64,000 bases of DNA from CAVTHK01 sp964552235. GTDB lineage: Bacteria; Spirochaetota; Spirochaetia; SZUA-6; CAVTHK01. This document shows, one piece after another, positions 53,849 through 61,330 of this stretch; the stretch's first letter is position 1; every line of letters starts with the position of its first letter. Below the pieces are notes generated by a model. The model did no database searches. It had not been told where the DNA came from and saw only the letters and a list, made by a program, of their open reading frames with translations. Where the stretch lies: contig CAZKGO010000001.1 in assembly GCA_964552235.1 (NCBI GenBank), positions 59,490-123,489 on the forward strand. Reading direction: 5' to 3'. The position numbers and the translations under genes are program-made.

Positions 53849-56800
53849 GTGCGGGCTCGGGCTGCGGTGGCCGTCGTGCTCGCCGTCTGCATCCAGGCGC
53901 TTTGGGGGCAGGCCGCCGAGCGACCGGCCCGCAGCGTGCTCCTGCTCCAATCCTACCGGCAGGGCCCCGCGTGGGTGCAGAACATCAACGACGGGGTGCT
54001 TGCGGTGCTCGCGGAAAGCCGGGACTTCAGGTTCAACTACCGCTTCGAATACATGAACATCCTCGATGCCGACCCCTCGGGCTACGCCGAAGTGTACCGC
54101 CGTCGGCTGGGCGCCGTGCGCTTGGACATCGTGATCTGCGCCGACAACCAGGCCCTCGAGTTCGTGGTCGACAATCGCCGCGCCCTCTTTCGCGACGTGC
54201 CGGTCGTCTTCTGCAGCGTCGACGATTACTCGCCCGACATGCTCAAGGGCCAGACGGACATCACCGGCGTGACCGGCGACCTGGACTTCGAAGGCACGAT
54301 CCGCCTCGCCCGCAGGCTCCACCCCGGGACGAGGCACGTGCTCGTGCTGGCCAACCGGGGGCCGGCGGTGGAAAGCGCCGCGTATGCGCGGCTGGCGAGG
54401 GTGGTCGGCGAGAACCTGAGCGACGGGATCGAGGTCGAGTACTGGGAGGACCCGAAGCTATCCGAAGTGATCGCGCGGGCCGGCGCCCTGCCCGCCGACA
54501 CGGTGGTGTTCGACATGGCCCTTTTCGCCGGCGATGCCGGCAGGCCGCTGGGCGTGCTGTCCAGCACCCGCAGGGCCTGCGACGCCCTCGGCGTGCCGAT
54601 CTACTCCTGCTGGGAAACGCTGCTCGGCAACGGAATCGTCGGCGGCATCATCAGCGGCGGCTGCCAGCAGGGCGAGGCGGCGGCGAGACTCGCCCTGCAG
54701 ATCCTGCGGGGGGCCGACCCGGACAGCCTGCCCGTGGTCCGCAGAGGCACCAACCGACCGATGTTCGATCACGAGCAGCTCGCGCGCTTTCGCATACCGG
54801 CCAGGCGCCTTCCACCCGACAGCATCGTGATCAACCGTCCTGCCACGCTGTACGCGCGCTACCGGGATGTGATCTGGGCGTTCATCACGACGATCGCGGC
54901 GCTGGCGGTGCTGCTCGTCCTGTCCCTCGTGTACATCGCAAACCAGCAGAGGCTGAAGAAGGGCCTGCGGCGCAGCGAGGAGCGCCTTTCCCTCGCGCCG
55001 GCTGCTGCGGCGAGCGGGATCTGGGAGTACTACCCCAGGACCCGCAAGGCCTACTACGACCCCCGCTGGTTCACCATGCTCGGCTACGAGCCGGGAGCGC
55101 TCCCGCCCGAATACAGGAGCTGGGCGGACCTGCTGCATCCCGACGACAGGGCCCGAACCGAGCAGGCCCTGCACCGTCACGTGGTGCAAGGCACCGACTA
55201 CACCCTGGAGTTCCGCCTGCGCAGCCGCGACGGCCGGTGGCGCTGGATCTCGTCGAGCGGCAAGATCGAGGAGCGCGATTCAAAGGCCGGCGCGCTGCGC
55301 ATCGTCGGCACCCATGTGGACATCACCGAGCGCAAGCCGACTCAGACCGAGCTCGAGCAGGCCAACCAGAACCTCGAACAGCGGGTGAGGGAGCGCACGC
55401 GCGAGCTGGCGGTGCTCAACGAGCTGGCAGCCGTGGTGAGCGGCTCGCTGGACCTGGGCCAGGTCATGACGGCGGCGCTGCGCAAGACGATGGAGGCCGC
55501 GGGCGCGGAGGCGGGTGCGGCATTCCGGCTGGACGAACAGTCCCGGACGCTGCTGCTCGTGGCTCATCGGGGCTTGTCGCAGAGGCTGGCATCGGCCGTC
55601 TGCCGGCTTCCGCTCGATGCGGCCCTCGCCGGGAGGCAGCCGGACCCCGAGCACCCGATCGTCTGGCCGTTGGCCGACTATCCCGAAGGAGACCTCAGGA
55701 GCCTGATTCGCGACCAGGGCCTGAACCTCCTGGTCGGTGTGCCGGTGGCCTCCAAGGGGCGGTTGCTCGCCGCCCTCATCGTCGGCGTCCGGACTCCCCG
55801 CTCGCTCACCCCCGAGGAGTCGGCCCTGTTCGTGGGCATCGGCCGGCAGGTCGGCCTCGCCGCGGAGAACGCCGGCCTGTTCGAGCGGGAGAGGCTCACG
55901 CACGACGAAGCGGAGCGCCGGCGGGTCGTGGCCGAAGGGTTGCGCGAGATCCTCGCCGTCCTCAACTCCGACCGGCCCCTGCAGGAAACCCTGGATTCGA
56001 TCATCGCGCAGACCTGCCGCGTCACCGCAAGCGATGCCGCTTCGCTGCTGCAGCGCGACAGCCCCGACGGCGCCTTCACCATCCGGTCTTCGTGCGGGCT
56101 CGACGCGGCCTATGTCACGGCGATCCGCTTCTCGGCCGGCAAGGGAGGCGCGGGCCGGGCCCTGGCTGCCAGGGGGCCGGTCGTGGTCAACGACGCCGGT
56201 TCGCTCGTGGAGCGGCTGTCGAGAGAGCCGGACCCGGAGTACGCGGAGGAGCAGAAGGCGCTCGAGCTCATGCTGCGCCACGGGTTCGCGGCGCTCCTGT
56301 CCGTGCCCCTGATGATCAACGACGAAGGCTACGGCGGGATCACGCTCTACTACCGCAAGCCCCGGGGCTTCAGCCACGAAGAGATGCAGGCGGCGATGAG
56401 CGTCGCCGACCAGGCGGCGCTGGCCATCGAGAACGCCGGTCTGCGCCGACAGGCGGCGGCCGCCGCGGCGTTCGCCGAGCGCAGCCGCCTGGCGCGCGAG
56501 CTGCACGATTCGGTGACCCAGTCGCTGTACAGCATCACCCTGTGTTCGGAGGCGGTCGCGCGGATGCTGGCCTCGGGCGCCGGGCCGCAGGCGATCGAGC
56601 ACCTGCGCGAGCTGCGCGCGACGGCGCAGGAGGCCCTGCGCGAGATGCGCCTGCTGATCTTTCAGCTCAGCCCGCCCGCCCTCGAGCAGGGCGGTCTCGC
56701 GGGCGCCCTCCAGATGCGACTGGACGCGGTGGAGGCGCGAGGCGGCCTCAAGGTCGACCTGCGGGTCGAAGGCTCGGAGCGCCTGACTCCTCTGGTCCGG

Positions 56801-57091
56801 CAGGAGCTGTACCAGATCGCCCAGGAAGCGCTCAACAATGCGCTCAAGCACGCACGGGCCCGGTCGGTCAGGGTGCTGCTCGACTTCCGCGGGAGCGAGA
56901 CGCTCCTGGAAGTTGCCGATGACGGGTGCGGGTTCGAGCCCGCAGAGGCCGGGCGGGGCGGCGGCCTCGGCCTGCGCGGGATGCGCGAACGCGCGCAGGG
57001 AATCGGAGGGATGCTCCGCGTCGAGAGCTCGCCCGGCAGAGGGACTGCGGTTCGCGTCGCCGTGCCGCTCGTCCGCAGGGCAAACGCGTGA
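53849..57091 (+). CDS. NarL-family sensor histidine kinase with ABC-substrate-binding-like sensor, PAS and GAF domains
   Basis: 1080 residues from GTG at 53849. A signal peptide (AVAVVLAVCIQALWGQA) precedes a periplasmic domain (~28-330) resembling the ABC_sub_bind/peripla_BP family (RSVLLLQSYRQGPAWVQNIN; VVFCSVDDYSPDML; GIVGGIISGGCQQGEAAARL). One membrane span is at ~341-364. A PAS/PAC domain (~378-496; ITERK end), a coiled coil and two GAF domains (~531-680, ~700-860) follow. The HisKA_3 dimerisation helix has His886 (ARELHDSVTQ) and the HATPase is at ~970-1075 (EALNNALKHA; ADDGCGF; GLGLRGMRERA). It should autophosphorylate and pass phosphate to the receiver encoded just upstream. Confidence 0.93.
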   Translation: MRARAAVAVVLAVCIQALWGQAAERPARSVLLLQSYRQGPAWVQNINDGVLAVLAESRDFRFNYRFEYMNILDADPSGYAEVYRRRLGAVRLDIVICADNQALEFVVDNRRALFRDVPVVFCSVDDYSPDMLKGQTDITGVTGDLDFEGTIRLARRLHPGTRHVLVLANRGPAVESAAYARLARVVGENLSDGIEVEYWEDPKLSEVIARAGALPADTVVFDMALFAGDAGRPLGVLSSTRRACDALGVPIYSCWETLLGNGIVGGIISGGCQQGEAAARLALQILRGADPDSLPVVRRGTNRPMFDHEQLARFRIPARRLPPDSIVINRPATLYARYRDVIWAFITTIAALAVLLVLSLVYIANQQRLKKGLRRSEERLSLAPAAAASGIWEYYPRTRKAYYDPRWFTMLGYEPGALPPEYRSWADLLHPDDRARTEQALHRHVVQGTDYTLEFRLRSRDGRWRWISSSGKIEERDSKAGALRIVGTHVDITERKPTQTELEQANQNLEQRVRERTRELAVLNELAAVVSGSLDLGQVMTAALRKTMEAAGAEAGAAFRLDEQSRTLLLVAHRGLSQRLASAVCRLPLDAALAGRQPDPEHPIVWPLADYPEGDLRSLIRDQGLNLLVGVPVASKGRLLAALIVGVRTPRSLTPEESALFVGIGRQVGLAAENAGLFERERLTHDEAERRRVVAEGLREILAVLNSDRPLQETLDSIIAQTCRVTASDAASLLQRDSPDGAFTIRSSCGLDAAYVTAIRFSAGKGGAGRALAARGPVVVNDAGSLVERLSREPDPEYAEEQKALELMLRHGFAALLSVPLMINDEGYGGITLYYRKPRGFSHEEMQAAMSVADQAALAIENAGLRRQAAAAAAFAERSRLARELHDSVTQSLYSITLCSEAVARMLASGAGPQAIEHLRELRATAQEALREMRLLIFQLSPPALEQGGLAGALQMRLDAVEARGGLKVDLRVEGSERLTPLVRQELYQIAQEALNNALKHARARSVRVLLDFRGSETLLEVADDGCGFEPAEAGRGGGLGLRGMRERAQGIGGMLRVESSPGRGTAVRVAVPLVRRANA

Positions 57092-57121
57092 GGCGGCCCC
57101 TACCTCTCTTGTAGTAGAGAA

Positions 57122-57150
57122 ATTCCATCAAACGCCCGATGAGATCGGGC
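57122..57150. promoter_or_regulatory. 20-bp element, copy 2, with overlapping palindrome
   Basis: ATTCCATCAAACGCCCGATG (57122-57141) matches the element at 53176 at 18 of 20 positions. It overlaps a perfect inverted repeat GCCCGAT-GAG-ATCGGGC (57134-57150), a typical size for a dimeric regulator site. It lies ~75-100 bp upstream of the pyruvyl-transferase ATG, directly after the kinase gene. Confidence 0.55.
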
Positions 57151-57221
57151 CCCCGATGCGTCCATAGTCACCACCGACATCGCGGGGGCCCGGGACCCGC
57201 AGCGACCGAAGGAGAGAACCC

Positions 57222-58505
57222 ATGACGAGAGTCCTGATGGTAGGCTACAACGGAGCCAACAACACGGGGGCGGAAGCCCTGCTCGCGTCCGACATCGAGG
57301 ACGTGCGAGCCGTCCTCGGAGCCGAGGCGCACATCACGGTGCCGACGCTGAACGCGGAGAACCTGCGCCGCTACGTCACCGAAGGCCCGGCGCTGCGCAT
57401 CGCCCCCATTCCCACCCTGTTCTTCGGCGCGGTCCGCCGGCTGGTGCGCGAGAGCGACCTGGTGCTCCTGGTCGAAGGCTCGACCTACATGGACACCTGG
57501 GGCAGCCCGCTGCTCTGGTCGTTCCTGTGGGCCACGCACTGCGCGGCCGAGATGGGCAAGCCGTGCCTGGCCTACGCCGTGGACGCAGGCAGCCTCAAGC
57601 CCGTCAACGCGCGGCTGGTGCGGCGGGTGGCGAGCCGGACCAACCTCATCGTCACGCGCAACCGCGCCGCGGCCGGACGGCTGCGCGCCGCGGGGGTGAG
57701 CGCCCCGATCCTGTCGACCGCCGACAACGCCTTCACCTTCCAGCCGCGGGAGGCCGATCGCGGATGGGTCGCGCGCGAGTGGCCCCGGGCGGCCGGCGGC
57801 GTGGTGGGCCTCGCCATGGTGGACTTCTCCCTTTTCCCCGCGGTCATGCGGCTCTGGGGCCCCCGGCAGCGCTGCTACAAGTGGCCCTACTACTTTGCCG
57901 ACTCGGCGCAGCGGAGGCGGTCCGGCGAGATGCTGGCCCGCGGGTACGCCTCGCTCGCAGACCACCTGGTCGAGCGCACCGGCAAGGCCGTGGCCCTGAT
58001 CTGCATGGAGCAGCTGGACGAAGGTCTCGCCGAGCACGTGCACCGGCTCATGCGGCATCCGCAGAGCGCCTGCCGCTTCTCTTCGCGGCAGCAGGATGCT
58101 TCGCGGATGACCTGGCTGCTGCGCAGCCTCGATCTCCTGGTCACCTCCCGCTACCACGCGGCGGTGCTTTCCCTGGCCGCACGCGTGCCCATGGTCGCGG
58201 TCCATCACGACACCAGGCTCGCGACCCTCTACCAGGATGTCGGCCTCAAGGAGAGGTGGTTCATCAATCCCGAAGCAGCGGCGAGCCCGGCAAGCGGCTG
58301 CGCCGCCGCGGACCTCTTTGGCGGGCTGCGGGAGCGCGTGGACGCGCTCCTGGAGAACCCCGGCGCGCAGAGGGACCTGCTGAGCCGCGGGCACGACGAA
58401 CACCTGGCCCTCGCCCGGCAGAACCGGCGGCTCCTCGGCGAGTTCGTCGCAGAGCGGGCTCTTTCGACGATCCATACCGCTGGAGGCGTGCGATGGGCGG
58501 CGTAG
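57222..58505 (+). CDS. polysaccharide pyruvyl transferase family protein
   Basis: 427 residues. The family (CsaB/WcaK-like) transfers pyruvate from PEP onto sugar hydroxyls as a ketal, decorating cell-wall or exopolysaccharides. The N-terminal VLMVGYNGANNTGAEALL and the C-terminal VTSRYHAAVLSLAARVPMVAV are the two recognisable ends of the GT-B-like fold. An SD (AAGGAGAGA) precedes the ATG. It overlaps the next gene by 13 bp, so it is co-translated with the reductase-ligase fusion. Confidence 0.87.
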   Translation: MTRVLMVGYNGANNTGAEALLASDIEDVRAVLGAEAHITVPTLNAENLRRYVTEGPALRIAPIPTLFFGAVRRLVRESDLVLLVEGSTYMDTWGSPLLWSFLWATHCAAEMGKPCLAYAVDAGSLKPVNARLVRRVASRTNLIVTRNRAAAGRLRAAGVSAPILSTADNAFTFQPREADRGWVAREWPRAAGGVVGLAMVDFSLFPAVMRLWGPRQRCYKWPYYFADSAQRRRSGEMLARGYASLADHLVERTGKAVALICMEQLDEGLAEHVHRLMRHPQSACRFSSRQQDASRMTWLLRSLDLLVTSRYHAAVLSLAARVPMVAVHHDTRLATLYQDVGLKERWFINPEAAASPASGCAAADLFGGLRERVDALLENPGAQRDLLSRGHDEHLALARQNRRLLGEFVAERALSTIHTAGGVRWAA

Positions 58506-61330
58506 TTGTGCTGACCGGGGGGACCGGTTTTCTCGGAGCGCAGGTTGCACGGCGATTGTTGAGGGAGACCGATCACACCGTGGTCGCCCTGGTGCGGGCC
58601 CGCGACGCCGACGAAGCGAAGCAGCGGCTCGAGCGAGCGTGGTGCGAGTGGCCGGAGATGGTGCAGGCGATCGGCGGCCGGGTCGAAGCCGTGGCGGGCG
58701 ACCTGGTCGTCGCCTGCCTCGGGCTCGCGCCCGAGGCGTGGACGGCTCTCTCGCGCCGGGTGACGCACGTGGTGCACTCGGCGGCCGAGCTGCGGTTCGA
58801 CGGCGCCCTGGATGAGATGCGCCGCGTCAACGTCGAAGGCACGAGGCACCTGCTCGCGCTCGCCCGCGCCGCCCACGAGCACCACGGGATCGCCCGATTC
58901 GCCCACGTCTCCACCGCCTACGTGGCCGGAGGCCGCACCGGCGAGGTCGCCGAAGACGACCTCACCGACGAGCACGGCTTCTGCAACACCTATGAGCAGA
59001 CCAAGTACGAGGGGGAGCGGCTGGTGCGCGAGGCGATGGCCACACTGCCGGTCTCGATCTTCAGGCCCGGTATGGTGGTCGGCGACTCCGACACCGGCGC
59101 CATCCGGTGCTTCAACACCATCTACGTTCCGCTGCGGCAGTACCTGTCGGGACGCCTGCGGATCGTCCCGTCGGCACCCGACCTTCGCGTGAACATGGTC
59201 CCCGTCGACTACGTAGCCGGCGCCGTCGCGAAGCTCGCCTTCGACCCGAGGGCCGTCGGCCTGACCTTTCACCTGACGGTGGCGGCCGAGCGCCTCCCGC
59301 GGGCGAGAGAGCTCCTCGTGACAGCGCGCAGCTGGGCCGAGACCGAGCTCGGCGTGCGCCTGCCTGCCGCCCACTTTGTCCCGGCCGAGCGGCTCGCCCG
59401 GCTTCCGGGCGCTGCGCGCCTCGGGCTCCCGAGCGCCCTTCTTCCTTATTTCAGCGAGAGCCGGCGCTTCCGCACCGACAACGCGGAGCGCCTGCTCGGC
59501 ACCTACGCGCCGGATTGGGGGTCGATCGTTCCGCGCCTGCTGCGCTACGCCGCCGACCGCGGCTTCCTGAACCGGAGCGGGCGCACGGTTCACGAGCAGG
59601 TGCTGGCCCGGCTGCAGAGCAAGAGGCTCCCTGTGACGGTGCACGACGCTGTCGGCGGGGAGATCCGCACGCGCAGCGCGGCCGAGATGAGCCGCGAGAT
59701 CGTCGAGGCCTGCGGCGCGCTGCGAGCGCTGGGAGTCGGTCGCGGCGACCGCGTCGCTCTGGTAGGGCTGAACTCCAGCCGCTACCTCTGCCTCGACACC
59801 GCCATCGGCCTGGCGGGGGCTGTGAGCGTGCCGCTCCACTACACGTCGCCGATCGCCGAGATCGAGCAGATCGTCAAGGCATCGGAGGCGCGGCTGCTTC
59901 TGATCGGCGCGCCGGAGGTGCTCGCCCGCGCCGGCGCTCTGCTCGGGGTCGTGGCGGTCGCGTCTTTCTGTCGGGGGCTCGTGCCCGACGATCTCGCCCG
60001 ATGGGTCCTGTCGTGGGAGGCGTTCCTGGCCCTCGGCAGGAACACCGCCTCCTCGGCGACTTCGCGCTCGGGCCGGCTGGCGTTGCGCGCTCCGGTGGGC
60101 CCGTCGGATCTGGCGACTCTGCGCTTCACCTCGGGCACGACCGGCTCGCCCAAGGGGGTCGGCTTTCGCCACGGGCAGCTGCTGTGGATGGCCGAGACCA
60201 TGAGCGCGCTGCTGCCGTGGAAGGCGCGGACTGCCCCGGCCCGCTACCTGTCGTTCCTCCCCATGAACCACGTGGTGGAGGGGATCCTCGGAGCCTACAC
60301 GCCGTACTACGTTCCGGCCCCGGTGGACGTGACCTTTCTCGATGATTTCCATGGGCTCTCGCAGGCCCTGCCGCGTGTGCGTCCCACGATCTTCTTCTCG
60401 GTTCCGCGCTTCTACGAGAAGGTCTGGGAGAGATTCCAGGAGAGCGGGTTGGGACGGGTGTACCGCGCCGCTGCCGGCGGCGGAGCGCCCCGCCGACTGG
60501 GGCGGCCGCTGCTGCGGCGGGCGCTCCTGCGCAAGGCCGGCCTCCACCGCTGTGCCCAGCTCGTGGTCGGTTCCGCGCCGTGCCCGCCGAGCCTGCTGGT
60601 GAAGTTCCACGAGCTGGGGATCGAGCTCCACAACGCCTTTGGCCTCACCGAAGCCCCGCTGGTGACGCTCAACCGTCTCGGGGCGAACCGCCTGGGAACC
60701 GTCGGGTCGCCCCTGCCTTGGACCGAGGTGCGGATCGCGGCGGACGGCGAGGTGATGGTGCGGGGGCCCCAGGTGGCCGAGGTCTCGATCGGAGCCGCCG
60801 GCGGGCCGCGGGCCTCCGATGGCTGGCTGGCCACCGGGGATCTGGGCGCTCTCGCCCCGGACGGGCACCTTCTCATCGTTGGTCGGAAAAAGGAGATCCT
60901 GGTCACCTCGTATGGAAAGAACATCCATCCCGCCGGGATCGAAGCGAGGATGCGGGAGATCCCCGGCGTTTCCGAGGTTCTCCTGGTGGGGGAGGGCAGG
61001 CCCTATGTCAGCGCCCTCCTCTGGCTCAAGCGATGCTCGGCCACACCGGGCGCCTTTGCGGAGCTCGATGAGACCATACGTCGCCGCAACGACGGGCTCG
61101 CCCATCCCGAGCGGGTCAAGCGGTGGGCCGTGCTGTCCGAGCCTCTGTCGATCGAGCGAGGAGAGCTCACGGGCAATCTGAAGATCCGCAGGCAGGCGGT
61201 CGCGAGTCTTCGCGCGCGGCAGATCGAGCCCCTCTACGAGCCGGCGCCCGCGGGAGCCGGGATCCCGGGGATCCTTCACGTGGGCGCGGACATCCGGGAG
61301 GAGGAGACATGCAGCGCAGCCTGCGCATGA
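58493..61330 (+). CDS. fusion: NAD(P)-dependent acyl/thioester reductase + AMP-forming acyl-CoA synthetase
   Basis: 945 residues with two catalytic halves. Residues 1-~365 are an extended short-chain reductase of the fatty-acyl-CoA/thioester reductase type: NAD(P) loop LTGGTGFLGAQV (7-18), VNVEGTRHLL, and the catalytic Tyr167/Lys171 (YEQTK). Residues ~370-930 are an AMP-binding ligase with P-loop FTSGTTGSPKG (Ser547), FSVPRFYEKVWE, FGLTEAP, WLATGDLG and the acceptor lysine region GELTGNLKIRR, like long-chain acyl-CoA synthetases. No phosphopantetheine carrier motif lies between them, unlike carboxylic acid reductases, which are ligase-carrier-reductase. A fatty acid could be activated and its thioester reduced by one polypeptide. 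GGAGG precedes the ATG; overlaps exist on both sides. Confidence 0.88.
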   Translation: MGGVVVLTGGTGFLGAQVARRLLRETDHTVVALVRARDADEAKQRLERAWCEWPEMVQAIGGRVEAVAGDLVVACLGLAPEAWTALSRRVTHVVHSAAELRFDGALDEMRRVNVEGTRHLLALARAAHEHHGIARFAHVSTAYVAGGRTGEVAEDDLTDEHGFCNTYEQTKYEGERLVREAMATLPVSIFRPGMVVGDSDTGAIRCFNTIYVPLRQYLSGRLRIVPSAPDLRVNMVPVDYVAGAVAKLAFDPRAVGLTFHLTVAAERLPRARELLVTARSWAETELGVRLPAAHFVPAERLARLPGAARLGLPSALLPYFSESRRFRTDNAERLLGTYAPDWGSIVPRLLRYAADRGFLNRSGRTVHEQVLARLQSKRLPVTVHDAVGGEIRTRSAAEMSREIVEACGALRALGVGRGDRVALVGLNSSRYLCLDTAIGLAGAVSVPLHYTSPIAEIEQIVKASEARLLLIGAPEVLARAGALLGVVAVASFCRGLVPDDLARWVLSWEAFLALGRNTASSATSRSGRLALRAPVGPSDLATLRFTSGTTGSPKGVGFRHGQLLWMAETMSALLPWKARTAPARYLSFLPMNHVVEGILGAYTPYYVPAPVDVTFLDDFHGLSQALPRVRPTIFFSVPRFYEKVWERFQESGLGRVYRAAAGGGAPRRLGRPLLRRALLRKAGLHRCAQLVVGSAPCPPSLLVKFHELGIELHNAFGLTEAPLVTLNRLGANRLGTVGSPLPWTEVRIAADGEVMVRGPQVAEVSIGAAGGPRASDGWLATGDLGALAPDGHLLIVGRKKEILVTSYGKNIHPAGIEARMREIPGVSEVLLVGEGRPYVSALLWLKRCSATPGAFAELDETIRRRNDGLAHPERVKRWAVLSEPLSIERGELTGNLKIRRQAVASLRARQIEPLYEPAPAGAGIPGILHVGADIREEETCSAACA

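Noticed and set aside
58493..59590. N-terminal half as OleD with the C-terminal half as OleC (olefin biosynthesis)
   Set aside because: The reductase half resembles fatty-acyl/thioester reductases more than OleD, and the ligase half has long-chain acyl-CoA synthetase motifs; OleA and OleB are absent.
58229..61279. 1016-codon minus-strand ORF
   Set aside because: Antisense shadow of the reductase-ligase fusion.
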